A stretch of DNA of 64,000 nt from Membranihabitans maritimus (lineage in GTDB: Bacteria; Bacteroidota; Bacteroidia; Chitinophagales; Saprospiraceae): the NCBI RefSeq assembly GCF_021729145.1, contig NZ_JAJSLW010000006.1, positions 1 to 64,000 of the forward strand, written 5' to 3'. Under the pieces are notes generated by a model that saw only the letters and a list, made by a program, of their open reading frames with translations, was not told the origin of the DNA and did not search any database. The stretch's first letter is position 1. The number at the start of each line of letters is the position of its first letter. The translations under genes and the position numbers were made by a program. Shown piece by piece: positions 18,644 through 27,999 of this stretch.

Positions 18644-19186
18644 ATGACCATTAATCACGAATTAGAAGCTATTGGGAAAACCTATGAAATAATATCAAGG
18701 TTATCCCATCCCCAGCAAAAGAGAGTATTAAATTGGCTTGAAAGCAAGATTGAAGAGACTAAACCCGGAGAAAATCAAGGCGAAGAAGGTATTGAAGGCA
18801 TTGATTATGCTATCCATACAGGGTATGATGCCATTCAAGAAGGAGGTATAGGCCAATACAAAAATCTTCGGAACTTACTCGATGATATAAATATCAAATC
18901 TTCATCGGACAAAACACTCCTTACTGCTGCGTTCATGAAATCCAATAGAAATATGGAGCAATTCAAAGCTCGAGATATTAGCAATACGTTAAAGGAGATT
19001 GGAGAATCAGTACCGAATATTACCCTTGCTGTACAACAATTAATAAAAAAAGAATTAATTCAATATATTAAAGGGGCGAAAAAAGGTAAAAGGTTGGAGA
19101 AAAAACTTGAATTCACTGAATTTGGAGATGAAATTGTTCGTAGAGCAGTTGAAAATAAAGAATTAATGTTGAGAAGATTGAGGTAG
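18644..19186 (+). CDS. orphan protein with a C-terminal winged-helix-like domain
   Basis: A 180-residue protein I cannot name. It has no signal or transmembrane segment. Residues 1-40 form a helix ending in a HPQQKRVLNWLESKIE pattern, residues 40-75 are Glu/Gly-rich, and residues 85-180 look like a winged helix: LLTAAFMKSNRNMEQFKARDISNTLKEIGESVPNITLAVQQLIKKELIQY, a basic wing GAKKGKRLEKKLEFTEFGDEIV, and a basic end. Small cytoplasmic proteins of this layout are seen singly in many bacterial genomes, and DNA binding is inferred from the fold pattern alone. It stands alone, between a divergent and a convergent neighbour, with its own candidate promoter and a strong shared terminator. Confidence 0.7.
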   Translation: MTINHELEAIGKTYEIISRLSHPQQKRVLNWLESKIEETKPGENQGEEGIEGIDYAIHTGYDAIQEGGIGQYKNLRNLLDDINIKSSSDKTLLTAAFMKSNRNMEQFKARDISNTLKEIGESVPNITLAVQQLIKKELIQYIKGAKKGKRLEKKLEFTEFGDEIVRRAVENKELMLRRLR

Positions 19187-19220
19187 GTTTTTCTCAATTT
19201 TCAATTATTATTACAATATG

Positions 19221-19267
19221 AAATTTGTTCATTTCTGAATAACCAAGGAGAAATGAACAAATTTTTT
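19221..19267. terminator. strong bidirectional terminator between convergent genes
   Basis: AAATTTGTTCATTTCT (19221-19236) and AGAAATGAACAAATTT (19249-19264) form a perfect 16-bp stem with a 12-base loop. A run of six T's follows on the plus strand and AT-rich DNA on the minus strand. It serves the winged-helix-like gene and pyrD. Confidence 0.9.
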
Positions 19268-19268
19268 A

Positions 19269-20318
19269 TTAGCCCATTCCGTTTCGGTAGGTATTCCTAA
19301 TCAATCGCAGTGAATTTTTGACAAATTGTGGCCCCTGGTATATAAGACCGGTATATATTTGTACAAGGTCAGCCCCTGCCACCAATCTGTTCGATACTTC
19401 GTTGGGATTATATACCCCACCGGAACTAATTACTACTTTATCTTCTGAAATTTTACTCCGGACTTCTTTGAGGAGTTCCATCGAACGATCAGCCAGAGGT
19501 TTACCACTCAAACCCCCTTTTCCTAATTTTGCAATTCGCTCCTCACTTATCATTAATGGTGACCTGGCAATAGTAGTATTATTAGTTACAATTCCATTTA
19601 AATTAGTATTTTCAACCACTTCTAAAATATCGTCTAATTCACCTATTGAAATATCCGGGGCGATTTTTAATAAAATAGGATGACCTTCATTATTCATTTC
19701 TTGAATACGCTCCAATATTTCTGTTAATGCATCTTTATTTTGCAGTTCCCTCAATCCCGGAGTATTTGGAGAACTTACATTCACTACAAAATAATCTACA
19801 TAGTCTTTCAACTTTTTAAAACAAATAGAATAATCCTTCCAGGCATTTTGATTACTGGTCACTTTATTTTTGCCAATATTTCCACCAATAATCAAATCTT
19901 TTTTATCCAATTTCTTCAGCCTGTTAACCAGCTCATCAACACCTTCATTGTTAAAACCCATTCGATTGATAAGTGCTTTGTCTTTAGGTAATCTGAATAG
20001 CCTGGGCCTCGGATTGCCAAGCTGAGGCAAGGGAGTAACGGTGCCGACTTCAACAAATCCAAACCCCAGATACTGCAATAGTTCAACATATTTGCCATCT
20101 TTATCAAATCCGGCGGCTAAACCAATGGGGTTTTTAAATTTTAAACCCATCTTTTCCGTTTCCAATTCCGGATCATTTAGCACAAATTTACTTTTGTAAA
20201 TTGCCTTCATTCCTGGTAACCCCATAGATAAGCGAAACAACGCCATTGTTTTGTGATGGGCATCTTCCGCATCCAAACTAAATAAATACGGTTTTAAAAA
20301 CGCTTTATATAAAAACAT
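19269..20318 (-). CDS. pyrD: dihydroorotate dehydrogenase (quinone), class 2
   Basis: This enzyme oxidises dihydroorotate to orotate in pyrimidine synthesis, passing electrons to quinone at the inner membrane. The N-terminal amphipathic segment (LFSLDAEDAHHKTMALF) is the membrane-docking helix of class 2 enzymes. Visible signatures are NPIGLAAGFDKDGK, EVGTVTPLPQLGNPRPRLFRL, NRMGFNN, the active-site Ser region NVSSPNTPGLRELQ, LKIAPD, NNTT and GGLSGKPL, and the phosphate-binding ISSGGVY and GADLVQIYTG. The length of 349 residues is typical. It begins 13 bp after the PIG-L gene and is probably co-transcribed with it. Confidence 0.97.
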   Translation of the reverse strand: MFLYKAFLKPYLFSLDAEDAHHKTMALFRLSMGLPGMKAIYKSKFVLNDPELETEKMGLKFKNPIGLAAGFDKDGKYVELLQYLGFGFVEVGTVTPLPQLGNPRPRLFRLPKDKALINRMGFNNEGVDELVNRLKKLDKKDLIIGGNIGKNKVTSNQNAWKDYSICFKKLKDYVDYFVVNVSSPNTPGLRELQNKDALTEILERIQEMNNEGHPILLKIAPDISIGELDDILEVVENTNLNGIVTNNTTIARSPLMISEERIAKLGKGGLSGKPLADRSMELLKEVRSKISEDKVVISSGGVYNPNEVSNRLVAGADLVQIYTGLIYQGPQFVKNSLRLIRNTYRNGMG

Positions 20319-20331
20319 TAATTTTACTTTT

Positions 20332-21204
20332 TTACTTTCCCAACATCGGGAATAACTTTAGTATTTCATCCGTATCCGGCTGCGACCCATATTCACAAAT
20401 CTCAAAGGATTCTGCATACTTAGCCTTGTCAACCCTATCTGCAGAATACCATTTGGCCAACCCCTTTTTGGATTTCGCTGGCAATTCAGGCCAACGCGTT
20501 TCCAACAGCCATCTTTTTCGCTCTTCTGCACCCGTCGGTATATCCCCGACATACCCATTGATCCAGGGCAACCATTCATAAAATTGGGATTCATGAGCAT
20601 CCAAAGCTTCAATTTTACTGTCAATTACCGGCGTAATATCCACAGTTATATCCGCTGAAAACGAATTAGGCTTCTCAAATCGATCCTGAAAATACAAAAA
20701 AACAGGGTTCTTATCCAGGGGAGGCGTATCCGCTGCAATATTAGGAACACCGACCATAAAAGCAGCATCTTGCACCAAAACTCCAGTATAGCGATGATCT
20801 GGATGATAATCATTTGTCCGATGAGATACTACTATATCCGCTTTCCACTCCCTGATTCGACGGATAAGGTCAAGTCGGTTTTCCAAGGTAGGCATAAGTT
20901 CTCCATCGTGATTATCCATTACTTCATATACAATACCCAGTCTTTTTGCTACTTCTTGCGCCTCCGCAGTTCTTCGCTTGGCTAACATTCCTCCACCCAT
21001 GTCCATATGACCCGCATCTCCATTGGTGACCGAAATAAATTTAACCTCATGCCCCATTTCTGTAAAAAGCGCTGCCGTACCTCCTCCTTTTATATCACAA
21101 TCATCCGGATGAGCACCAATAAATAAAACTCGTAGAGATTCATTTTGTGCACTCACCTCAATACACAGAAATACAAAACAAATGAAAGAAATAATACTTT
21201 TCAT
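20332..21204 (-). CDS. secreted PIG-L family deacetylase
   Basis: A 290-residue zinc-dependent N-acetylsugar deacetylase of the PIG-L/LmbE family. It has a signal peptide (about 1-20, ending VSAQ), so it acts outside the cytoplasm. The metal-binding motifs are IGAHPDDCDIKGGG (AHPDD at 31-35) and VSHRTNDYHPDHRYTG. Signal-bearing members of this kind are common in Bacteroidota and are usually annotated only at family level, so the substrate is unknown. Co-transcription with pyrD is likely from the 13-bp gap, though no functional link is apparent. Confidence 0.92.
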   Translation of the reverse strand: MKSIISFICFVFLCIEVSAQNESLRVLFIGAHPDDCDIKGGGTAALFTEMGHEVKFISVTNGDAGHMDMGGGMLAKRRTAEAQEVAKRLGIVYEVMDNHDGELMPTLENRLDLIRRIREWKADIVVSHRTNDYHPDHRYTGVLVQDAAFMVGVPNIAADTPPLDKNPVFLYFQDRFEKPNSFSADITVDITPVIDSKIEALDAHESQFYEWLPWINGYVGDIPTGAEERKRWLLETRWPELPAKSKKGLAKWYSADRVDKAKYAESFEICEYGSQPDTDEILKLFPMLGK

Positions 21205-21590
21205 AATGGCAATAAATTTTCTATCTGAAATTCAATTGCAAATATAGAAATTTGTTTGTTAGTAGAACACTTTGGCAATTCTCACCATTTGTATTTATAG
21301 GGCTTGCTTCCCCAAAAATCCATACAACATTTACCTAGGTTTATTAGCTACCACTTTAGCCTTCCTCTGGGAGCTATAAGTCACTAGCCTCGAATAATGA
21401 TTACAAGAAATACTCCCTCCCTGGGCTTACCATAAAGGAGACCGACCTCCCCAATTCATACAGCAATCTACATATAGTCGTATCCGGACATTTAGTGGCA
21501 AGGCTTAATTATTCAGCCTGAACCTCTCGTCTTCCATCTTAGATGTATATATTGCTCCTTGCTCCGGTCTTCCTGATTCACACTCCCAAT
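21205..21590. other. intergenic region, no gene seen
   Basis: A 386-bp gap between two minus-strand genes. It is less AT-rich than other gaps but has no open frame with coding character. A short inverted repeat AGGCT/AGCCT near 21503-21520 is the only structure noted. Confidence 0.35.
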
Positions 21591-22448
21591 CTATTCCCGT
21601 TCAGCCAATGCGTTTGCCACGCGATGAAAATAATCAAGACTCTCTTTTATTTCCGGAACACTATTTTCCCAATTATGCTCATATTCAATAGATATAGGAC
21701 CTTCAAATCCAATATCTTTCATCGTATTCAAGACTCCGGGTATATTGCTAACTCCACTCCCCCAGGGAACATCGTGGGTATTCCGTATTCCAAAATCTTT
21801 CAAGTCTTTAAAATGGAAACTAATCAATCGATCCTGCACTTTTTTGAGGCATTCAACCGGATCCAATCCGGACCGCACCCAATGACCGATATCTGCACAT
21901 ACCCCAATCAAAGGACTTCTCCCTTCCAACAACCGCATCGGAATTTCAGGATGCCAATATTTGGAAGGAATCGGATGATCGTGGATAGCTACTTTTATTT
22001 GGTACTCTTCACATAATTCTTCAACCAGGTCCAATTGATTGTACTGAGGCTCTGATGTCAAGATCCCAATTCCCATGTCCTTTGCAAATTCAAATAACTT
22101 CCGCCAATCTTCCGGATTATCAGGAGAAGAAACTCCAAAGCAAACCGGTGTTATCCCTTTGGATTTCAACAAAGCCTTTACCTGTTGACGCTTTTCGTCA
22201 CTCATCTTAAAATCGGTCGTTCCCTCTATTCCCGCTCCGATTTTTTGATTTCCATATAACTCTACATATTTCAACCCCAAACTATTCATTTTATCCAATG
22301 CTTCCTCTAGCGTAAAAACCCTGAAAGTGTATGCCTGGGAACCAATTTTCCAACCTAATTTTTCCGCCCCCATAGTATTTTGGCCAATCGCGGGTTGTAA
22401 AAAGACAGTTATCAGCATAATTGCCAAATAAAAAATAACTTTTTTCAT
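21591..22448 (-). CDS. secreted sugar phosphate isomerase/epimerase-like TIM-barrel protein
   Basis: A 285-residue AP-endonuclease-2-like TIM barrel (xylose isomerase-like family). It has a signal peptide (about 1-22, ending AIGQ). Typical barrel segments are WKIGSQAYTFRVFTLEEALDKMNSLGLKYVELYG, ITPVCFGV, KVAIHDHP, LIGVCADIGHWVRSG and ISIEYEHNWENS, which supply the acidic and His metal ligands (Glu, Asp, His, Glu). Exported members are frequent in Bacteroidota; whether they isomerise free sugars or have another role is not settled. It does not overlap its neighbours and lies 386 bp upstream of the PIG-L gene. Confidence 0.87.
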   Translation of the reverse strand: MKKVIFYLAIMLITVFLQPAIGQNTMGAEKLGWKIGSQAYTFRVFTLEEALDKMNSLGLKYVELYGNQKIGAGIEGTTDFKMSDEKRQQVKALLKSKGITPVCFGVSSPDNPEDWRKLFEFAKDMGIGILTSEPQYNQLDLVEELCEEYQIKVAIHDHPIPSKYWHPEIPMRLLEGRSPLIGVCADIGHWVRSGLDPVECLKKVQDRLISFHFKDLKDFGIRNTHDVPWGSGVSNIPGVLNTMKDIGFEGPISIEYEHNWENSVPEIKESLDYFHRVANALAERE

Positions 22449-22947
22449 TGTGTATCAAACATTAATTTTTAAATAGTTTTACTTTCCCAATGTATGAAAA
22501 AAATTAAAATAAAAAACGCTGAAACAAGCGGGACCAACCGATAAATTGAAAATCATCTATATATAAGCCCCCTTACTGATGCTATTTAAAAATTGTATTA
22601 ACAGGATTATTTGGTTATTCACTACACCTGTAGAATACAGCAAGAAATACAACACCCTGCCAGGACCAACATAGAATCAGGAAAGTATAGAATACATCTA
22701 ATATTACCAAGTCATTCAACAAAGTAGGATTCGACTGAAGAAATAAACTCGGTAACGATTTGAACGCGGGAATTTTATGTCGGAACAGTTTTCCTGGCCT
22801 TTTCCTTATCTTACTCCAATTATTTTAAAATTTGGGCACATAATTACCTGGAGTTGATTCATATCACTTGATGATTTGATAAATATCATATCCTCAGAGA
22901 TATATAAATAATATTTTGTCAAAATTTTTAATTTCCATATACTCGTT
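22449..22947. other. divergent intergenic region, no gene seen
   Basis: This 499-bp region separates the isomerase-like gene (minus) from the CoA transferase gene (plus) and should contain both promoters. TATTTTG at about 22912-22918 is a near match to a -7 box for the CoA transferase. No reading frame or conserved structure is visible. Confidence 0.35.
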
Positions 22948-24465
22948 ATGAGACAAAACCAATACAATAATCGTCTTCACTATCCAGCTTATTTTGATAA
23001 AATTTGTTCAGCAGAAAAAGCAGCTTTGCTTATTGATAATAAAAATGTTGTAGGTGTTAGTGGTTTCACCAAGGCCGGAGATAGTAAAGCAGTATTACCC
23101 GCATTTGCTGCAAGGGCTGCAAAAGAAAACCTGCAAATCACACTGATTAGTGGCGCCTCCCTAGGTTACAATATTGATGGTTTGTTGGCAAAAAACAAAG
23201 CTCTCATCAAAAGAATGCCCTTTCAAATGGATAAAGAATTAAGGGATAGTATCAATTCCGGTAAGGTCCTTTATATAGATCAGCATCTCAGTCAGACAGC
23301 AGAATTTCTCGCTAAAAAACAACTCCCTCCCGTTGATATAGCAATTATTGAAGCATCGAAAATTGATAAAAACGGATATATCGTTCCCACCACTTCCGTT
23401 GGAAATTCAACAACCCTGGCAAAAATGGCAAATAAAATAATCATTGAGATCAATACTTTTTTTCCCGACAACCTGGAGTCTATCTTTGATATTTATTCAC
23501 CTCCTGAAACGAATGAACCACGACCGATTGATATTACGACTCCAGAAAGCAAAATTGGAAATAATTTCATTCCATTAGACCCACAAAAAGTAATGGCGAT
23601 CGTATTTACGAATCATCCCGATGAACCAGCGAATGTGAAGGAACCTGATCAAAAACCGTTTAGAATTGCCGACCATTTATTAAATTTTTTGAAATCAGAA
23701 GTAAAAAAAGACCGGCTACCTATTCAACTCAAACCCATCCAGGTAGGTATAGGTAAAATTGCCAATGCCGTATTATCGCGATTTATGGAAAGTTCATTTG
23801 CCGACCTGACAATGTATTCCGAAGTTCTTCAAGACAGTACTTTTGAATTAATGGATGCTGGAAAATTATCATACGCCTCAGCAACTTCAATAACTCTTTC
23901 AAAAGATTGTCGCACCAAATTCTTTAAAAATTTTGATCAATACAAGGACAAAATAATTCTTCGTCCTCAAAATATCAGCAATTCCCCTGAAGTAATTCGA
24001 AGATTGGAAATTATATCCATTAATACCGCTATTGAAATTGACATATATGGGAATGTCAATTCTTCTCATATCGGCGGGAACAAAATCATGAATGGTATCG
24101 GTGGTTCAGGAGACTTCGCAAGAAATGCCCTACTCAGCATTTTTGTCTGCCCATCAACTTCAAAAAATCATACGTTATCCCATATAGTTCCTATGGTGAC
24201 TCACGTCGACAATACCGAACATGATGTTGATATAATAGTTACTGAAGTCGGATTGGCAGACCTCCGGGGACTAGCCCCTCGTGAAAGGGCTACCAGTATA
24301 ATCAACAATTGCATACACCCATTATATAAAAAGCAAATGTTGCAATATTATCAGGAAGCATTGCAACATGGAGGTCATACCCCTCATCTGTTGTCCAAAG
24401 CATTTTCCTGGCATATCCACTACAATGAAAAAGGAACAATGCTATTTACCAATTATTCAGCATAG
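22948..24465 (+). CDS. succinate CoA-transferase / acetyl-CoA hydrolase family protein
   Basis: A 505-residue class I CoA-transferase of the Ach1/Cat1/SucCoA-transferase group, which moves CoA between short-chain acids such as acetate and succinate. Family segments include NVVGVSGFTKAGDSKAVLPA at the N-terminus and KIIIEINTFFP. The second domain carries GNVNSSHIGGNKIMNGIGGSGDFARNALLSIF, the most diagnostic motif, then HDVDIIVTEVGLADLRGLAPRERA. The length matches the family. It is a cytoplasmic enzyme of acetate or succinate metabolism, stands alone in its orientation, and converges with the MFS gene downstream. Acetate versus succinate preference cannot be decided here. Confidence 0.92.
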   Translation: MRQNQYNNRLHYPAYFDKICSAEKAALLIDNKNVVGVSGFTKAGDSKAVLPAFAARAAKENLQITLISGASLGYNIDGLLAKNKALIKRMPFQMDKELRDSINSGKVLYIDQHLSQTAEFLAKKQLPPVDIAIIEASKIDKNGYIVPTTSVGNSTTLAKMANKIIIEINTFFPDNLESIFDIYSPPETNEPRPIDITTPESKIGNNFIPLDPQKVMAIVFTNHPDEPANVKEPDQKPFRIADHLLNFLKSEVKKDRLPIQLKPIQVGIGKIANAVLSRFMESSFADLTMYSEVLQDSTFELMDAGKLSYASATSITLSKDCRTKFFKNFDQYKDKIILRPQNISNSPEVIRRLEIISINTAIEIDIYGNVNSSHIGGNKIMNGIGGSGDFARNALLSIFVCPSTSKNHTLSHIVPMVTHVDNTEHDVDIIVTEVGLADLRGLAPRERATSIINNCIHPLYKKQMLQYYQEALQHGGHTPHLLSKAFSWHIHYNEKGTMLFTNYSA

Positions 24466-24481
24466 GATCTCAAATAGATTG

Positions 24482-24503
24482 ACCTCTATCTTTGACAAGA
24501 GGT
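24482..24503. terminator. weak terminator-like hairpin between convergent genes
   Basis: ACCTCT and AGAGGT form a 6-bp stem with a 10-base loop in the 65-bp gap between the CoA transferase and the MFS gene. No strong T-run follows, so termination function is uncertain. Confidence 0.35.
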
Positions 24504-24530
24504 ATTTGCAAACATCTATATAAAACTACA

Positions 24531-25808
24531 TCAATCTTCCTCAATATAATTCATGTCCTTATGGAAAGTTTCCTGCAGGGAATACAAAGCCCATAGGGCA
24601 ATGGCTACAGTAATAGCACCTACCAATATTGCACTATTTATAATTCCCATTCCCGATCTCAAGAACAAAAATAATGTGGTTATTGGAATCACTGCTCCCC
24701 GGACAAAGTTGGGGACCGTAGTTGCTACAGTAGCCCTGAGGTTTGTTCCGAATAGCTCTGCAGCCACAGTTATAAAAAGTGTCCAATATCCATTGGAGAA
24801 ACCCAATAAAGCACATAAAAAATAAAATCCCGTTACGGAATCCGTGGGTAATAACAAGTACAATAGTGTAAAACCAAAAGATAAAAGGATAAACAACCCC
24901 ATAATTTTCTTTCGGCTCTTGAAGTATTGACTTAGTATTCCACTCACTACATTTCCCACTGCCTGCGCGGCAAATGAAAGCATCACAGCTATGCCAGCCT
25001 CAATAGGTTCATTTACTCCAACAGCTGCACCTAATTCAGGAGAAAAAGTAATCAATACACCTACAACAAACCATATTGGGAACCCGACAATAATACTTTT
25101 TAGATACCTGAAAAACCGTTCCCGGTTATTAAATAGCATGAGCACATTCCCCCTGACGACATTTTTAGATTTGGCTTCGAGGAATATACCGGACTCAAAC
25201 ACCCGTATTCTCATTATCAATAATAATAATCCAAGGCCGCCACCAATAAAATAAGATGCCCTCCATTCAAACAACTCTGCCACTACATACGCTAATATTG
25301 CACCTACTACCCCAAGTGTAGCTACCAAAGTAGTACCGTATCCACGTATTTTCTTAGGTAATATCTCACTAACCAGGGTAATACCTGCGCCTAACTCTCC
25401 AGCCAATCCAATTCCGGCAATAAAACGCAAAATAGCGTACTGCGTAAAACTTTCGACAAAACCATTGGCAATATTGGCAATCGAATAAATTAATATGGAA
25501 CCAAACAAAACAGACAACCTGCCTTTTTTGTCTCCCAGAATACCCCAAAAAACACCACCGATCAACAATCCTGCCATCTGGAGATTTAACAATAACACGC
25601 CATCTTCCAACAATTGGTCACCGGAAAGTCCCAAATCGGATAAACTCGAAATCCTTACAATACTGAAAAGAAACAAATCGTACATATCTACCAGATATCC
25701 CAGGGCTGCCACTAATACCGGCAGGCTGAGCAAATGTTTCATTACGGGAATTTTATCATCATTTCCCATATTTGCAGGATCTCCACTTGAAGTATCGGAT
25801 GAATTCAT
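24531..25808 (-). CDS. MFS transporter (sugar or organic acid)
   Basis: A 425-residue major facilitator protein with about 12 hydrophobic helices. The signature between helices 2 and 3 is GGVFWGILGDKKGRLSVLFGS, and the region GLAGELGAGITLVSEILPKKIRGYGTT after helix 4 is typical of the sugar or metabolite:H+ symporter branch. FGTNLRATVATTVPNFVRG is the corresponding C-half segment. It is the last gene of the minus-strand cluster with AraC, GH88, isomerase, Gfo/Idh and SDR genes (36 bp after the SDR), so it most likely imports the sugar or oligosaccharide handled by those enzymes. Confidence 0.92.
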   Translation of the reverse strand: MNSSDTSSGDPANMGNDDKIPVMKHLLSLPVLVAALGYLVDMYDLFLFSIVRISSLSDLGLSGDQLLEDGVLLLNLQMAGLLIGGVFWGILGDKKGRLSVLFGSILIYSIANIANGFVESFTQYAILRFIAGIGLAGELGAGITLVSEILPKKIRGYGTTLVATLGVVGAILAYVVAELFEWRASYFIGGGLGLLLLIMRIRVFESGIFLEAKSKNVVRGNVLMLFNNRERFFRYLKSIIVGFPIWFVVGVLITFSPELGAAVGVNEPIEAGIAVMLSFAAQAVGNVVSGILSQYFKSRKKIMGLFILLSFGFTLLYLLLPTDSVTGFYFLCALLGFSNGYWTLFITVAAELFGTNLRATVATTVPNFVRGAVIPITTLFLFLRSGMGIINSAILVGAITVAIALWALYSLQETFHKDMNYIEED

Positions 25809-25844
25809 ATTTATTATATTTTATTATTTGATAAAAGTTATATT

Positions 25845-26615
25845 TTAAAGCCTTTGAATAGTCATTCCGCCATCAACCATTATTGTCTGGCCGGTAGAAT
25901 AAGGAAAATATCTAAGTGCTAGTGCCGTTGCAGCTTTTCCTACGTCTTCAGGCATTCCCCATCTGGATTGCACGAAAAGCCCACCTTCAATTAATTTATC
26001 ATATTTTTCTTGTACACCGGAAGTCATGTCCGTCTTAATAACCCCTGGTCTAATCTCATATACAGGAATATCATATTGGCCAAGCCTGGTAGCAAATAAC
26101 CGAGTCATCATTGCCATACCGGCTTTTGATATACAATATTCCCCACGGTTTATTGAAGCGACATCCGCTGATATTGAACCAACATTGATTATACAACCCT
26201 TGAATTCACCAGACTCATTTTCTTGCTCTACCATCCAATTAGCCACTTTCTGTGTCAGGAAATATGGCCCCTGTAGATTAGTCTTTACCACATATTCAAA
26301 ACTTCCTTCAGTGGCTTCCAACAAATCATTTCGTTCTTTGGGAGCCACACCAGCATTATTGACCAATACATCCAGTCTACCAAAATGGTCTCTAATTTTA
26401 TCAATCATTTTATGGTGGTCATCTGTACTGCCAACATTACCCTGGCAGTAAATGGCATCCACTCCATATTCTTTCAACTTTTCAAGTACGTCAATTACCG
26501 CTTTTTCCGGACGCATGCCATTGATAGCAATATCGAATCCATTCTCCGCCAAAGATTTTGCTATTCCCAATCCAATTCCGCGGCTTCCCCCTGTTATAAA
26601 AGCTACTTGTTTCAT
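25845..26615 (-). CDS. SDR-family oxidoreductase (3-ketoacyl-ACP reductase-like)
   Basis: A classical short-chain dehydrogenase of 256 residues. The ATG at 26615 is used; an upstream TTG at 26630 in the same frame is less likely. The coenzyme motif is TGGSRGIG (8-15), NNAG is at 86-89, the catalytic Ser is in NVGSIS, and Tyr-x-x-x-Lys is YCISK (160-164). The final part IRPGVIKTDM and TGQTIMVDGG is typical. It probably oxidises or reduces a sugar-derived intermediate. It is preceded by a 202-bp gap containing a palindromic operator-like site, so it may be expressed from its own promoter with the MFS gene. Confidence 0.94.
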   Translation of the reverse strand: MKQVAFITGGSRGIGLGIAKSLAENGFDIAINGMRPEKAVIDVLEKLKEYGVDAIYCQGNVGSTDDHHKMIDKIRDHFGRLDVLVNNAGVAPKERNDLLEATEGSFEYVVKTNLQGPYFLTQKVANWMVEQENESGEFKGCIINVGSISADVASINRGEYCISKAGMAMMTRLFATRLGQYDIPVYEIRPGVIKTDMTSGVQEKYDKLIEGGLFVQSRWGMPEDVGKAATALALRYFPYSTGQTIMVDGGMTIQRL

Positions 26616-26646
26616 ATATCTAATTTTCAATCATTTAATCCTTCAG

Positions 26647-26661
26647 TTGTACAATGTACAA
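26647..26661. promoter_or_regulatory. 15-bp palindromic operator-like site
   Basis: TTGTACA-A-TGTACAA is a perfect dyad with a one-base centre, 32 bp upstream of the SDR start. It is the kind of site bound by a dimeric repressor. No matching copy was noticed elsewhere in the cluster, and the cognate regulator is unknown. Confidence 0.5.
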
Positions 26662-26817
26662 GTTTTCAAAATCTATTTTTAGTATACCAACTCCGCTACA
26701 CTTATTCTTTTTACATTCGACAGAAGTTCCCGACAAACATCATAGCAAGATTTCTAATACATCTGGAATTCATAAACTTTCTTTTAGCTCCGGACTTTCC
26801 GACTCCTGGCTATTGCT

Positions 26818-27981
26818 CTATTCTTCCAAATCCTCTATTTCCACCCACGATCGCTTCTCCCAACTTTCCAGCCCTTTCTCAGCCAATTGAACACCCTTCG
26901 CTCCCTCCAGCAATGAATATGGAAAAGGGTCGTCTTTTACAACGTGTTTTAAAAACATTTCCCATTGTATTTTAAAGGCATTGTCATATTCTTCTTGTTC
27001 CGGCACCTTGGACCAACCTTCGTAGAAATTGATCGGTTGGGCAATATCCGGGTTCCAAACTGGTTTTGGTGTATTTCCATAGTGTTGTGTCCAACACTCA
27101 CGCAGGCCCGCTACCGCAGACCCCTTTGTTCCGTCGATCTGCAAAGTCAATAAATCATCTCTACGCACACGAACCGTCCACGAAGAATTAAAATGGGCAA
27201 TCACACCATTTTCCAGCTCGAATGTAGCATAGGCTGCATCATCTGCTGTAGCTTTATAGCTATTACCATTTTCATCTATGCGTTCCGGAATATGGGTAGC
27301 ACCCAAGCACGACACAGCTTTCACTTTGCCAAAAATATTATCCAAAACATATCGCCAGTGGCACAACATATCCACTATAATTCCACCATCGTCTTCTTTT
27401 CTATAGTTCCAGGAAGGACGTTGGGCAGGAATACTATGACCTTCAAATACCCAATAACCAAATTCACCTCTCACAGACAAAATATCTCCAAAAAATCCAT
27501 TTTGTATTAACCGTTGGACTTTCATCAAACCAGGTAAAAATAATTTATCCTGTACTACACCATTTTTTACGCCTTTTTCTTCGCAAAAATGATATAATTC
27601 AAGGGCTGTTTCAGTATCCGTGGCCGTAGGCTTCTCACAATAAACGTGTTTTCCAGCAGATGCAGCCTTTTTAACAGCATCTGCCCTTCTCCCCGTCGTC
27701 TGTGAGTCAAAATAAATCTGATAATATTTGTCACTGATTACTTCATCCAGGTTCGTAGTATATTTTTCAATATTGAATTTTTCACACAACTTTTTTAGTT
27801 TCACAGGATTTCTTCCCACCAAAACCGGGTCCGGCATAATAAATTCTTTAGAACTTACCTTTACACCACCTTGCTTGATAATCTCCACTATGGAACGCAT
27901 TAAATGTTGGTTCGTTCCCATTCTACCTGTGACCCCATTCATTATGACGCCTACTTTATGTACTTTTATATTTTCGCTCAT
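26818..27981 (-). CDS. Gfo/Idh/MocA-family oxidoreductase
   Basis: A 387-residue NAD(P)-dependent sugar oxidoreductase. The Rossmann start is a variant (VGVIMNGVTGRMGTNQHLMRSI) typical of a subgroup found in Bacteroidota. The catalytic Lys is K117 in YCEKPT, and the C-terminal alpha/beta domain holds DDGGIIVDMLCHWRYVLD with a likely catalytic His. No signal peptide is present, so it is cytoplasmic, unlike the many exported members. It lies 18 bp after the isomerase gene and is probably co-transcribed with it in the sugar cluster. The exact sugar is unknown. Confidence 0.94.
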   Translation of the reverse strand: MSENIKVHKVGVIMNGVTGRMGTNQHLMRSIVEIIKQGGVKVSSKEFIMPDPVLVGRNPVKLKKLCEKFNIEKYTTNLDEVISDKYYQIYFDSQTTGRRADAVKKAASAGKHVYCEKPTATDTETALELYHFCEEKGVKNGVVQDKLFLPGLMKVQRLIQNGFFGDILSVRGEFGYWVFEGHSIPAQRPSWNYRKEDDGGIIVDMLCHWRYVLDNIFGKVKAVSCLGATHIPERIDENGNSYKATADDAAYATFELENGVIAHFNSSWTVRVRRDDLLTLQIDGTKGSAVAGLRECWTQHYGNTPKPVWNPDIAQPINFYEGWSKVPEQEEYDNAFKIQWEMFLKHVVKDDPFPYSLLEGAKGVQLAEKGLESWEKRSWVEIEDLEE

Positions 27982-27999
27982 TTAGTAATATTTGAAATA

